The notes beneath the pieces were generated by a model. It was not told the origin of the DNA and made no database searches. It saw only the letters and a list, made by a program, of their open reading frames with translations. A stretch of DNA of 64,000 bases from Promethearchaeota archaeon (GTDB lineage Archaea > Asgardarchaeota > Thorarchaeia > Thorarchaeales > Thorarchaeaceae). Below, piece by piece: positions 1-10,489 of the stretch. The stretch covers positions 1 through 64,000 of the forward strand of contig WJMJ01000079.1 in the NCBI GenBank assembly GCA_014728035.1. The letters are read 5' to 3'. Numbering within the stretch: position 1 is the stretch's first letter; every line of letters begins with the position of its first letter. The position numbers and the translations under genes were made by a program.

Positions 1-1
1 A

Positions 2-1065
2 ACCACAACCACTCCCTTTCTCTATCTCGTTCTGATCTATGTTCTCATGGGTTTTGGAAACTCTCAAATGAGTGGCTCTTTCAACGCTTGGTTTGACAAT
101 AATTATCGGGTTGCTATGCCTGGTGATACTGACCGTAAGCAATACGGCGTATTTTGGGGAAAGGTAGGCATGCTATTCCAGGTAGTTGCTACAGCTTCGT
201 TGATTCCTGGTGGAGTTCTTGCGGTTGTATTAGGTCGTCCTTGGGTCTTTCAACTTCAAGCAATTCTCAGTGTTGTAATCGCAGTAGTTGTTATGATTGT
301 TGTTAAAGACTTCCCAGAAGTTGAAGCAATGCGAACAAAACGCCCATCAATGAGTGAATATACTAAACTACTCGGTTCGGGTGTGAACTTTCTATTCAGC
401 AGTAAATTTGTCAAACATTTAGTCATCGGTGGTTGCATACTAATGTCTACTGCCATGGTTTGGGGTCAACTAATCTTGTTCCCCATATACTTCAGCTATC
501 TCCTTACTGATGTAGCAGTTTCTAGCTTTAGAACAGTTCTATTCCTCCCTGGTGTAGCAACTGCAGAACGTTCAGGGGTTTGGGCAAAACGCTTTGAACC
601 AAAGAAGTGGATTCCACGCTTCAGAGCACTTCAGTCTGGAGGTTTCATATTCTATATGGCCTTTGCAATTATCATGTTGGTTCTACCACCAACAAATACT
701 GGTATTATGCTTCAACTCATAATTCCTTTTACTCAGATTGTATTTCTTGAGTTACCTGCTTCAAATGTTCTACCAATTTTATTCATGACAATGACCTTCG
801 TATTCACAGGATTATTTGGTGGAATCGCTGAGATACTTACTCAGGCACTGTTCTGTGCACCATTGCGACAATCATTGCAATTCCGCAGATAGCACTCTTC
901 GGGTGGTTGATTTCAGTGGTGGGCTTTCCCATAACTCTCGCACTAGTTAGTATGATATCCCTAATTGGGGTCGTTCTTGTGAGAGATGGATTAAGCCATC
1001 CAAAGCCGCTTATTGAAAACGAAACAGAAACAACTCTTATCTCCAAAGAGGTTCCAGCGGAGTAA
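2..1065 (+). pseudogene. MFS-type transporter, 5' end outside window, apparent frameshift near 825-850
   Basis: Frame 2 is open from the window edge (TTTPFLYLVLIYVLMGFGNSQMSGSFNAWFDNNYR...) to a stop at 892; the other frame continues with hydrophobic helices (TIATIIAIPQIALFGWLISVVGFPITLALVSMISLIGVVLVRDG) to a stop at 1065. Confidence 0.6.
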
Positions 1066-1102
1066 TTCGCTGGACCTCAACTAGCCATTTCGGAGAGTAA
1101 TC

Positions 1103-1768
1103 TTACTCGATGGAGCTAAGATTACTTCTCCACCTCTCCTCTCTTTCTTCAATTATACCGTAATATCCATTCATTGCCGGACCAGGATTTACAATCAAAG
1201 TGTCTTGAATATAATCTGAGTTTCTACTCTCGTGGATATGTCCGCAGAGGAAAGCTACAGGATTATAGATTTCAATTATTTCTCTCATGGTCTTACTTCC
1301 CACCTGATCACCCGTATAGAGCCTATCAGTACTAGTCCCAAATGGAGGCACATGTGACACAATTACGAGTTGCTTAGATTTGTTAACTTGACCTAATAGC
1401 GAATGAGCTTTTTCTAGATAGTAAGACTCTGAGAATTCGTACATTCCTGGGAATGGTGTCGGTGTTGATCCTCCGAATCCAACAAAAACATAGTCATCCA
1501 TTTCTGTTATGGCGAAATGGATAGATTTTGGAGGCATACTGCTGTGGTCATTCATTTCCTTTAAATCGCAATTTCCGGGAATCCAGTATGTAGGCACACC
1601 TACGACTAATAATCCCCTAATAATTTGGGATGCAGTAGAGATAGGACCAAAATTAGTAATATCGCCAGCAATCACTATAGCATCAACTTGCTCTTGCTGT
1701 GCTATCCTTGCTATTTTTGGAACTACAGGATACGTACCATGAAAATCTGTCAAGGTAATAATTCGCAT
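1103..1768 (-). CDS. Calcineurin-like metallophosphoesterase
   Basis: Motifs TDFHG, GDITNFG, GNCD, SHVPPFG, CGHIHESR. Confidence 0.85.
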   Translation of the reverse strand: MRIITLTDFHGTYPVVPKIARIAQQEQVDAIVIAGDITNFGPISTASQIIRGLLVVGVPTYWIPGNCDLKEMNDHSSMPPKSIHFAITEMDDYVFVGFGGSTPTPFPGMYEFSESYYLEKAHSLLGQVNKSKQLVIVSHVPPFGTSTDRLYTGDQVGSKTMREIIEIYNPVAFLCGHIHESRNSDYIQDTLIVNPGPAMNGYYGIIEEREERWRSNLSSIE

Positions 1769-1822
1769 TTTGCCTCAGATTGCATAGCTCTACTTCATGA
1801 TATAAGCTAACTGGCAATCTGG

Positions 1823-2596
1823 TCATCGAAATAAATCTTCATCGTCAGTACGAAAAATATCCAAAGATGATTCATCGTGATTTGCAGTAAACACATATCC
1901 GCGAACAAGCACGATGGGTGTTCCCTCGGCACCTTGTCCCATCATTGGCTCTGCAGCAGAAGCAATCTCATCAATCTGACAAATTGTTGATCTCTCCAAT
2001 TTTCTACCATATAGGTCTCGTTTTCCTATATTATATTTGAAAACATCAATTCCTGCACAACCAATGGCAATATTTACGCCTCCTCTTCTCCAAGGTCTCC
2101 CCTGAGTGTCTGTAATAACCACAGCAATTTTTTTCCCAGTGGCTTCAGATATTGTTTCTAGAATTCTTCTAGCACTTTTATCAGGGTCTTCTGGAAGCAA
2201 TACATAGTGTCCTTTTTGAACATTTGATTTATCTACTCCTGAGAAATTGCAAATAAGGCCCGTCTTTGTGATTGTGATAAGAACTCTTTCATCTCTAAGA
2301 ATTTCTTTGCTCTCTTGTATAGCTAATTCCACTTGTACTGGATCGAAGTCGTTTCTTTTTGCAATTTCGATTGCTTGTGGAGTAACCTTGATTGATTTTC
2401 CATCAATAACTCTCCCTTCTGATTTTGATACTATTTTGTGAGCAATGACCAAGATATCTCCATCTTCTAGACGGATGTCAGAATCTGCTAATGCACACAT
2501 GATATTATCTTCAATTGAATTCGTTTCTGTCGTGAGAGGATAATTTTGAACTGATATTACCTCAATTCCCTGTTGATTGTCTTCACCACGACTCAT
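1823..2596 (-). CDS. cofE: Coenzyme F420-0:L-glutamate ligase
   Basis: Characteristic IAHKIVSKSEGR, VITDTQGRPWRRGGVNIAIGCAGI, EIASAAEPMMGQGAEGTPIVLVRG. Confidence 0.9.
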   Translation of the reverse strand: MSRGEDNQQGIEVISVQNYPLTTETNSIEDNIMCALADSDIRLEDGDILVIAHKIVSKSEGRVIDGKSIKVTPQAIEIAKRNDFDPVQVELAIQESKEILRDERVLITITKTGLICNFSGVDKSNVQKGHYVLLPEDPDKSARRILETISEATGKKIAVVITDTQGRPWRRGGVNIAIGCAGIDVFKYNIGKRDLYGRKLERSTICQIDEIASAAEPMMGQGAEGTPIVLVRGYVFTANHDESSLDIFRTDDEDLFR

Positions 2597-2807
2597 TTTA
2601 CGGCACCTATACTTACCAACATGGCTTTTTTACTTATAAAGCAATGAATTATTACGCGCAAATACCTAATCGCACGGGAAATACTAAATAAGATAGCTAT
2701 TCAATCTTTGATTGCAATACTATATGTTGCGCATTATACAAAAAACTCTGGAACTATAAACACTAGTCTAGATATATACTTGCTACCCATAATTGGAGTG
2801 TAAAACA

Positions 2808-4727
2808 TTGAGCGGATCAGGCGATATCAAACAGGGAACCATTGCCAAATTTATGAGAAAAAGGACTCAGTTAGTAGGTTTTGAAACGGGTCTAAACAAA
2901 CATACACAGTATGCAATTGAGTTTTTGGATAATGCAATTGATGCATTAGAGAGTTGGTGGTGGAAAACCAAGAAGAAACCGCGATTACCTGACCAACTAG
3001 ATGAGAAATACATAGAAGAGATTCGCGAAAAAATAAAGGATGATGTATATGATTCTATTTCTCTAAGTAAGAAATTAGAGAAAAAAGTTCGTGCGGGAAA
3101 ACCTGTTGATATACCCGTTAGGAAAAAAGAATCCCTTGACGATAGAGTAACTAGATTTAGGAAATTCCTTGTACCTTTTAGAGGATTGATAAATCGACGT
3201 GAACCCCTTGTGGTGATGCAACTTACTGAAGTTTTCATGCCTGACCTTGTTCCACTTGATGACGAAGAAGGTTTCAAGGTATACGAATTTACTTGCTTTG
3301 ATAATGGGGTAGGAATGGTTCCTTCTGATCTCGAAAAATTTGGTATATATCTTGCATCAAGCAAATCTGAGAAACTCCGTCAGACACGTGGTAGTCAGGG
3401 ATTTGGTTCACCATCTGCTTTTAGTGATGCTCAGAATACAACAGGAAAACCGATTTTCACAATTTCACAAAGATTTACCGCTAAGAAAGCAACTGTAGCT
3501 GACTTTTACACTACTACCTCTAACACAAAGGATTACGTGGCCGGACCTATTCAAATGGAATTGCCGTTTAAACATGGGACGTATATTCGTTTGAATTATC
3601 TGAATATCCAATATCGGAGAGGTTATGCAGATACATACGCCGAGATGGCATCATTGTTGAACTCACATGTTACAATTGTCTTCATTGATCCTTATGGCGA
3701 TGTGTACATCTATCCTCGTAGAGTCAACAAATTCCCTGAAGAACCAAAATATGCACAACCACATCCTGCAAGCATTCGAATAGGAGAATTTCAAGATTTA
3801 CTGCGAGAAACAACTGAAGATTCCTTGTACGGTTTTCTCACTCGTGCATTTACCAGACTGAGTGCTGCGAAAGCAAAATCGATTATCAAGGCAACAAATA
3901 AGGAGTTACGAAAACGACATAAAGATACAATATCTACCCGTACGCCAACAGAATCGCTGTCAAAACTTGAGGTCGAACTACTTTACAAGAATTTCTCAAG
4001 TGAAGATTATATTGCGCCTCCAACAGACACGGTTGTTCCTGTAGGTGAAGAGGTCTTTGAACAGACAATTCAGATGGCCTATAATCCTGAATTTGTTTGT
4101 GCTGTTACACGAAAACCAACATCTGGAAAAGGCCTTTCGTTTGCGGTTGAAGTTTGTATTGCCTATGGGGGCGATATCAAACCTGCGACTTCTGCTACAA
4201 TGGTCCTGTGGCGATTTGTAAACAGAGTACCAAAATTACGTGATAATAGTGATTGTGCTACTTGGAAAGCTTCGGCAATGGTTAATTGGCGAAATTACAA
4301 AGTGAAGACTTTTGATAATGGAATACCTCGTGGTCCAATAATGGTATTCATTCACGTATGTGGTGCCTATGTGCATGTTATGTTTAAAGGACAAAGCAAA
4401 CAAGCTTTGGCTGAAGATGAGGTACTCCTAAAAGAAATTAAATTAGCTTTGGAACAAGCTGGTAGAAAGTTCCGTCGGTTTATTACAAAACGAGAACGCG
4501 CTAAACGAAAAGCAAAACGGGCTGGAGTTCTTTCAATGTATGCTGACCAGTTTGCTGAAAGCTTAGTGTCCATTGTGAATGCAGCTGATCCAAAATCGAA
4601 ATATGATGCTGAGGTTGTGGCTAGTAGACTTAGAAGTTCAATTGCTGGGTATGATAGTCATCCTGAAGATGAAGAGGATGAAGAAGAGGAAGAAGAAAAA
4701 GAGCTTGTTGGAGATGATTCTGATTAG
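2808..4727 (+). CDS. top6B: DNA topoisomerase VI subunit B
   Basis: GHKL ATPase motifs (EFLDNAIDALE, FDNGVGM, TRGSQGFGSPSAF); TTG start at 2808 preceded by GGAGTG; ORF track starts at 2793 (also TTG). Acidic C-terminal tail. Confidence 0.92.
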   Translation: MSGSGDIKQGTIAKFMRKRTQLVGFETGLNKHTQYAIEFLDNAIDALESWWWKTKKKPRLPDQLDEKYIEEIREKIKDDVYDSISLSKKLEKKVRAGKPVDIPVRKKESLDDRVTRFRKFLVPFRGLINRREPLVVMQLTEVFMPDLVPLDDEEGFKVYEFTCFDNGVGMVPSDLEKFGIYLASSKSEKLRQTRGSQGFGSPSAFSDAQNTTGKPIFTISQRFTAKKATVADFYTTTSNTKDYVAGPIQMELPFKHGTYIRLNYLNIQYRRGYADTYAEMASLLNSHVTIVFIDPYGDVYIYPRRVNKFPEEPKYAQPHPASIRIGEFQDLLRETTEDSLYGFLTRAFTRLSAAKAKSIIKATNKELRKRHKDTISTRTPTESLSKLEVELLYKNFSSEDYIAPPTDTVVPVGEEVFEQTIQMAYNPEFVCAVTRKPTSGKGLSFAVEVCIAYGGDIKPATSATMVLWRFVNRVPKLRDNSDCATWKASAMVNWRNYKVKTFDNGIPRGPIMVFIHVCGAYVHVMFKGQSKQALAEDEVLLKEIKLALEQAGRKFRRFITKRERAKRKAKRAGVLSMYADQFAESLVSIVNAADPKSKYDAEVVASRLRSSIAGYDSHPEDEEDEEEEEEKELVGDDSD

Positions 4728-4741
4728 GAGGCTAGCAAATA

Positions 4742-7282
4742 ATGGCCAGGAAACGGGAATCAACAACTATTCAATCAACGCTTGGCGACTTGGTAGAGGC
4801 CGAGTCTAAAACCATTTCAAAGAAGGGGAAAAAAACGACAAAACGAAAGAAATCAACAAGATCAACGAAATCCTCATCCAAGCTTGACATGAAGGACTTG
4901 CCAGGAGTCGGAGCTAAGACCAGAGATAGCTTGATCGAAGCTGGATTCAAGACAGTGGAGAAGATAGCTAAATCTAAACCTACTGCAATTTCCAAGAAGG
5001 TCGATGGGATTGGTGAATCCACTGCTGAAACAATTGTTGAAGCTGCGAAAAAGATGGTACAAGCTAGCAAGCCAAAGAAATCTCGGAAGAAGAAATCAAC
5101 AGAATCCTCATCTAAGCTTGATATGAAGGAGTTACCAGGAGTCGGAGCTAAGACCAGAGATAGCTTGATTGAAGCTGGATTTGAAACGGTTGAGAAGATA
5201 GCAAAAACAAAACCTACTGCAATCTCCAAGAAGGTCGATGGGGTTGGTGAATCCACTGCTGAAACAATTGTTGAAGCTGCAAAAAAGATGGTAAAAGCAA
5301 GTACACCAAAGAAGACACGAAAGAAGAGCAAACCTACGAAGAGAACACCTTCTGCAGAAGAAGTATCAATTGGATTGGACGAGTTACCTGGTATCGGACC
5401 AAGCACGAAGGAGAAACTTATCGCAGCTGGTTATGACTCTCTATCTAAAATTGCATCTGCAAAACCGGCTACACTTGCCAAAGAAGTAGATGGTGTTGGG
5501 AAGAAGACTGCAAAAGATGCAATTGGTGAAGCTAAGAAACTCACAAAAAAGAAGCAACCAAAGACTCGTAAAAAGAAACCTAAACCTACTACTGTATCCG
5601 GTGATGAGCTTCGTTTGAAAGATTTACCGGGTATTGGAAAGAAAACAGCTGAAAAAATGGAAGAAGCTGGTTATGATTCAGTAGCACGGGTTGCTCGTTC
5701 AACTCCTGATTCAATTGCTAAAAGAGTCAGTGGGATAAGCACATCGAAAGCTAGTGAAATTATTGGTGTTGCAAAAGAGATGGTCAAAGCACAACAGATA
5801 CGAGAAATTGATAGGCCGGATATTACTGAGAAAGAAGAAATATCAGAATCTGAAGATACTGAACCAGCTAAGAAGGAAGAGAAGAAGAAACCAAAGTCAC
5901 AGAAAACTAAGAAAACCACGAAGACAAAGAAGACAAAAGAAAAAGAGAGTGATAAATCCAAAGTGACACCAAAAAAGAAGACTAAGAAGCGATCTAGAAA
6001 GAAAAAGAAGACTACTAAAACTCCACAACAAATTCTAGAAGAAAAAAGAGCGAAAATTGTCAAGAAGAAATCTGGATTACCCGTCCCGAAAACCATTATT
6101 GCCCTTACAAAAGAAATGAAGGCGAAATGGGACGCTGCCGATGCTCGTGAAGCGGCATATCAGGCTGGAGAATTATCTGAAGAAGAAATGAATGAAATTG
6201 AAGAAACCATAGAAGTTCTAGATTTAACTCGTAACGAAACCAAGGATAAAGTAGTTGATGTAGCTAGAGAGATACTCCAAGAAACTATGGTGACCGGCCG
6301 TCCTGCTTTTGAAATTCCTAAGAGGTCTTCTAGCAATATTGTATGGGATGAAATTCGAGATTTGCTTTTGTTAGGTATGGATACAGTTTCGAGACCATAT
6401 CATTCTCTTGGAAGTGTAGTGGATGCTACACGTACTGCAAGAGTGATGGAAATCATCTATCAACTGCTTGAATCGAATTTGCATGCCACAAAACGTGAGG
6501 TTTTCTATAGTGACGTAAATCTCTTCCGCGACCAGAAATATAGTGACCGCATACTTGAGGATGTTGCATCAATGTTGCATACTACTCGTGATAGTATCCA
6601 TGTTGTAGCATCTGCTAGAGGTTCTGCAATGGGTCGTGTTGTAATTCGAGATGGAGGTGACCGTATCGACCTTACTAAGATGGGTACGGGTGGTTGGGCA
6701 ATCACACCATTTCTAGACCAGGTGGAAATTATCGAAAGCGATGCTGAATACATTCTTCTTTCAGAGAAGGACGCAGCTGTAATGCGTCTTGCAGAAGCTA
6801 AATACTGGAATCGAGAACCATGTATTGTTCTTACTGGGAAGGGTTCAGGAGATATAGCAACAAGAGCCTTTCTTAAGAAACTGGTTAAGGAACTTGAAAT
6901 TCCTGCTTTTGCGTTAGTAGACTCGGATCCGTATGGGCATTATATTTACTCTGTATTTCTGCGAGGAAGCAAACGACTGAGTTACGAATCGCCATTTATT
7001 GCCACACCAGAGCTAAAATTACTTGGTGTACTCTCTAGAGATCTTGATGAATACGATATTCCAAAAGCGGTTCGAATACCAATGGAGCAGACTGACATTA
7101 AACGAGTCAAGGATATGATTGATGAACCATTTGTAAAGGCGAACAAAGAATGGGTTAAAGACCTGAAACTGATGCTTAAAATTAAAGAAAAGGCAGAAAT
7201 ACAAGCTTTTGCAAGCCACTCATTCAGCTTTCTAACAGATGAATATATCCCAACAAAACTAGAAACTGGGGACTGGATTTAG
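4742..7282 (+). CDS. top6A: DNA topoisomerase VI subunit A with N-terminal tandem HhH repeats and Lys-rich linker
   Basis: C-terminal Spo11/Top6A (SRPYHSLGSVVDATRTARVMEIIYQLL, ATKREVFYSD with candidate catalytic Tyr, TGKGSGDIATRAFL, ALVDSDPYGHYIYSVF); four copies of LPGVGxxTxxxLxxAGxxxxxxIAxxxPxxIxKxVxGIGxxxAxxIxxAAKxM. GGAGG RBS upstream. Confidence 0.9.
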   Translation: MARKRESTTIQSTLGDLVEAESKTISKKGKKTTKRKKSTRSTKSSSKLDMKDLPGVGAKTRDSLIEAGFKTVEKIAKSKPTAISKKVDGIGESTAETIVEAAKKMVQASKPKKSRKKKSTESSSKLDMKELPGVGAKTRDSLIEAGFETVEKIAKTKPTAISKKVDGVGESTAETIVEAAKKMVKASTPKKTRKKSKPTKRTPSAEEVSIGLDELPGIGPSTKEKLIAAGYDSLSKIASAKPATLAKEVDGVGKKTAKDAIGEAKKLTKKKQPKTRKKKPKPTTVSGDELRLKDLPGIGKKTAEKMEEAGYDSVARVARSTPDSIAKRVSGISTSKASEIIGVAKEMVKAQQIREIDRPDITEKEEISESEDTEPAKKEEKKKPKSQKTKKTTKTKKTKEKESDKSKVTPKKKTKKRSRKKKKTTKTPQQILEEKRAKIVKKKSGLPVPKTIIALTKEMKAKWDAADAREAAYQAGELSEEEMNEIEETIEVLDLTRNETKDKVVDVAREILQETMVTGRPAFEIPKRSSSNIVWDEIRDLLLLGMDTVSRPYHSLGSVVDATRTARVMEIIYQLLESNLHATKREVFYSDVNLFRDQKYSDRILEDVASMLHTTRDSIHVVASARGSAMGRVVIRDGGDRIDLTKMGTGGWAITPFLDQVEIIESDAEYILLSEKDAAVMRLAEAKYWNREPCIVLTGKGSGDIATRAFLKKLVKELEIPAFALVDSDPYGHYIYSVFLRGSKRLSYESPFIATPELKLLGVLSRDLDEYDIPKAVRIPMEQTDIKRVKDMIDEPFVKANKEWVKDLKLMLKIKEKAEIQAFASHSFSFLTDEYIPTKLETGDWI

Positions 7283-7308
7283 AACCAGTCCAATTTTCTT
7301 TTTTTATA
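7270..7308 (+). terminator. Hairpin plus T-run downstream of top6A
   Basis: GGACTGG-loop-CCAGTCC followed by AATTTTCTTTTTTT. Confidence 0.6.
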
Positions 7309-7398
7309 CTCTATCTATTGCAGGCAATAATTTCCTATTGAGATACTATGATAAGGAATGGTGATATTGTTAAACTATTGTGAAATGAGGTTGGATAT

Positions 7399-8319
7399 AT
7401 GCCTGTTAAAGATTTGGATAATCTTGAAGTTATTGATGCGCATGCACACTTTTTTACACACTCTATGCTAAAAGAATGGTTTTCAGATCCGGAAAATCTT
7501 GAGCGTATGAAGGCTCGTGTTAAATACCAAACTGATGTAGGTACTTTTGAGTTTCCTGAAGAACCGTGGGATACTGGAAAAATGTGGATTGATGAAATGG
7601 ATAAATACGGCATATCCGCCATGGGAATGATGATTAGCCCTCAAGCATGGGATGAATTCAATGAAGCAAGGAACCGATTCCCAGGACGATTTCTGGGTTA
7701 TGCTCACGTTGATCCTGAAGATAATCCTGTTGAAACCGTGAAACGAGCTGGAAGAGATGGATTTCAAGGAATCAAACTTTATCCTAGTTCTGGTAGTCAT
7801 CATGTCTATGATAAGCTGTTATTCTATCCAATTTATGAAGAAGCTAGGAAACATAATCTCCTAGTAGTTATCCATTTTGGAATTACCATCGGGAATGAGG
7901 CAAATCTTCGGTATGGAAATCCTCTAGACATCCAGAAGCCTGCACTGGATTTTCCAGAGCTAAACTTCATGATTGCACATTTTGGTGCTGGTTTCTTTCG
8001 TGAAACACTGATGTTAATGTATCAAACTGAAAATGTAGTCATGGATAGTAGTGGTAGCAATAGCTGGATGAAATACCTACCTTACGATCTCTCAATACAG
8101 AAAATATTTGAAAAAGCTCTTCGGGCGGGAGCTGCTTGTAGAGTAATATTTGGAACAGATTCCTCATTCTTTCCAAGAGGATTCAGATACAATATATTAG
8201 AAGAACAATACAAGGCAGTTAAATCCCTCTGTCCACAATTATGTTATTCGGAGGATGATGTTTCACTTATATTCAAAGAAAATATCCTTCGACTTACAGA
8301 TTTCGAGCTAGCAAAATAG
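7399..8319 (+). CDS. Amidohydrolase family protein (metal-dependent TIM barrel)
   Basis: IDAHAHFF, GIKLYPSSGSH, IHFG, IAHFGAGFF, IFGTDSSF. Confidence 0.8.
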   Translation: MPVKDLDNLEVIDAHAHFFTHSMLKEWFSDPENLERMKARVKYQTDVGTFEFPEEPWDTGKMWIDEMDKYGISAMGMMISPQAWDEFNEARNRFPGRFLGYAHVDPEDNPVETVKRAGRDGFQGIKLYPSSGSHHVYDKLLFYPIYEEARKHNLLVVIHFGITIGNEANLRYGNPLDIQKPALDFPELNFMIAHFGAGFFRETLMLMYQTENVVMDSSGSNSWMKYLPYDLSIQKIFEKALRAGAACRVIFGTDSSFFPRGFRYNILEEQYKAVKSLCPQLCYSEDDVSLIFKENILRLTDFELAK

Positions 8320-9600
8320 CTAAGCTTCCATTATTTTCTTGTCGAGCTTACCGATTCTCTTTTCCTCGCCACCCAGTTTATATTTCTTTGCAGCCTCTTT
8401 ATATTTTTTCAGAGCTGCTCTACTTTCACCTTTCTTAGCAAAATCATCGCCCTCTGATTCAAGTAATTTGCCCCAATCTTTGTAGCTTTCTCGAATTTTC
8501 TCTGCGCATTTGGCTCTCTTTTTGGCATCGGTAGTAAACATGAATATTTCCCGAGCTTTTCTATATTGTATTACCGCCCATTCATATTCATCTGATTTTT
8601 TATGTCTCTCAGCAAGATCATAATGGTCCTGAGCCATCTCACTATATCCTTTATCTATAAGATATCTACATTCTTCTACCATTTTTTCGTTCTCGGCTCT
8701 TTCATAGAGCTTCATAGCTTTTTCAAACGATTCTATTCCAGCTTCGAATTCTCTTTCTTCTAGGAATTTTTCTCCAGCTTCGATTCTAGCTTTTCCCATT
8801 GCTTCGTATACATACGGTGGATAGACAAATTCATCACCAGTTAAAGAAATGCCACAATTTGGACATGAAGGGGTATCAAGCTCTCGCATGGGATCCTCAA
8901 TTTTGACTCTTTCAGGTTTTCCTACTACGACATCGATGAAATCTCTACTTACTCCTCTTCCCTCTGGGAATAGATGTGCAACAGCGTCTCGTGTTTCGTC
9001 CTCTTCACGTTTATCTGTGAATAGATGACTGGGCAATGATTCGGGTGTATCTACTACTTTTGGTGGTTCTACTTCTTTGAATGGCATACCTTCTTTGGGT
9101 TCTGATTCAACAGATTCCCATGTCAAATCCTCTTCTGCATGGTCATATTCTTTTACAACAAAATCTGGAGGTGTGTCAGAAACCTTTGGAGGTTCGATCT
9201 CTTTAAGACCTCCCATTTCTCCTTCCACCTCATCGACTTCCCATTTCAACTCTTCAGCAGAAGCGGGTATGGTAGGTTCGTCCAATGGTTTATCTTCGGG
9301 GAGAACTGGTTCGTCTTCTACCGTTAGCAAGTCCTCTGGAATATCCGGTAGAATTTCTTCAGGTTCTTCTTTTTCTGAAAGCGGTTCAGTATCATCATCT
9401 AAAAGCAATAATGCATCGGCCATTAACTCCTCATCACGCTCATCAAATCCCATTTCGTCAGTTGAGAGGTCGGGTTCACCTTTCTCGTCACTATCATGAG
9501 ATTCAACATCTTCTGGAATTCTTGCACCACATTTTATGCAAAACGTTGATCCTTTTCCTATTTTTTGACCACATTCTGGACACAGTATTGATGAAGGCAT
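8320..9600 (-). CDS. Zinc-ribbon protein with acidic linker and helical-repeat (TPR-like) C-terminus
   Basis: N-terminal CPECGQKIGKGSTFCIKCG; second CPNCG; helical repeats (ERAENEKMVEECRYLIDKGYSEMAQDHYDLAERHKK). Start moved to internal ATG at 9600 directly before zinc ribbon. Confidence 0.65.
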   Translation of the reverse strand: MPSSILCPECGQKIGKGSTFCIKCGARIPEDVESHDSDEKGEPDLSTDEMGFDERDEELMADALLLLDDDTEPLSEKEEPEEILPDIPEDLLTVEDEPVLPEDKPLDEPTIPASAEELKWEVDEVEGEMGGLKEIEPPKVSDTPPDFVVKEYDHAEEDLTWESVESEPKEGMPFKEVEPPKVVDTPESLPSHLFTDKREEDETRDAVAHLFPEGRGVSRDFIDVVVGKPERVKIEDPMRELDTPSCPNCGISLTGDEFVYPPYVYEAMGKARIEAGEKFLEEREFEAGIESFEKAMKLYERAENEKMVEECRYLIDKGYSEMAQDHYDLAERHKKSDEYEWAVIQYRKAREIFMFTTDAKKRAKCAEKIRESYKDWGKLLESEGDDFAKKGESRAALKKYKEAAKKYKLGGEEKRIGKLDKKIMEA

Positions 9601-9679
9601 AATATGACCTGCTTCAGTTCTATTTAGAGCTTGAAGGTTCTGTATATGAACAAATTTAGTATAATTACATGAGCTCACT

Positions 9680-10315
9680 TTACAAATGCACAATTGGAAC
9701 ATAAAGAGTTACATATGTGGCTGTTGTGATTATCATTCCTAAAGCTACTCCTCCAATCGCTTGAGGGAGCGAGTGCTGTTTGAGTTTTACCCGCGACCAG
9801 ACTACTAGTATCCAAAGAACAATGACAGGTAAGGCAATTAATCCATAATAGAATATGAGTGCTGTACCAGGACCTCCTACCCCAGCTCCATGAACTGATA
9901 TTTTCGATATTGTATTTGATAGAAGAACACCAGTTGTTACAGTTATGTAGGCTGCTGAAAGAATCCGCATAACATCGCATTGAAAGATTGCGTATACTAC
10001 ATATGATAAAACATAACAAAGTATAGCAAATATGAAAAATCCGTGACGATTTACCCTTTCTGAAACGTCCAAGTCTGTACTACCACGCATTGCTGAAAAG
10101 ATGATTGGGGAAACTGGCAAGATAACCATGAACACTAAGCAAATTATAATACTCCCGCTCGGGTCGAGGATTGGTCCTAATCCTATGGGTGATGTATAAG
10201 CAATAATAATTCCTACATAAAGATTGATTAATGGAGCAGGAGTTAATCTTGAGATTATTCGAGCTGCTTGAATATGTTCTCCTTCTAGACCGATTATTTG
10301 GTCATTATACTGCAT
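9680..10315 (-). CDS. PAP2 superfamily-like membrane protein
   Basis: Several hydrophobic helices plus SKISVHGAGVGG and WSRVKLKQHSLPQAIGG motifs. Confidence 0.6.
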   Translation of the reverse strand: MQYNDQIIGLEGEHIQAARIISRLTPAPLINLYVGIIIAYTSPIGLGPILDPSGSIIICLVFMVILPVSPIIFSAMRGSTDLDVSERVNRHGFFIFAILCYVLSYVVYAIFQCDVMRILSAAYITVTTGVLLSNTISKISVHGAGVGGPGTALIFYYGLIALPVIVLWILVVWSRVKLKQHSLPQAIGGVALGMIITTATYVTLYVPIVHL

Positions 10316-10489
10316 ATAATTCTCAATCCTGATTAAAGTGGTGTAGTATCTTATTATTTGACTCTACTATTTGTTTAAAATATCTACATTTCGTAGTAGG
10401 TGTTTGTTACAGCAAACCTTTTTTTATCCTTTCACCAGTGTTCTGAATAGACGGGGTTTACAATAGAACCCTTGGGGATGTGCAAAAAC

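Noticed and set aside
2867-3364. 165-aa minus-strand ORF inside top6B
   Set aside because: Antisense to a confident Top6B reading frame; no recognisable domain
4871-5293. Tandem DNA repeat as mobile or satellite element
   Set aside because: In-frame duplication within a coding region encoding HhH domains
4771-6096. Long minus-strand ORFs (211 and 141 aa) opposite the HhH and Lys-rich region of top6A
   Set aside because: Low-complexity mirror of a Lys/Glu-rich coding strand (Phe/Ser-rich), antisense to confident CDS
9077-9602. Plus-strand ORFs (140 and 105 aa) opposite the zinc-ribbon gene
   Set aside because: Ser-rich mirror of acidic coding sequence; the opposite strand has CxxC zinc ribbon motifs
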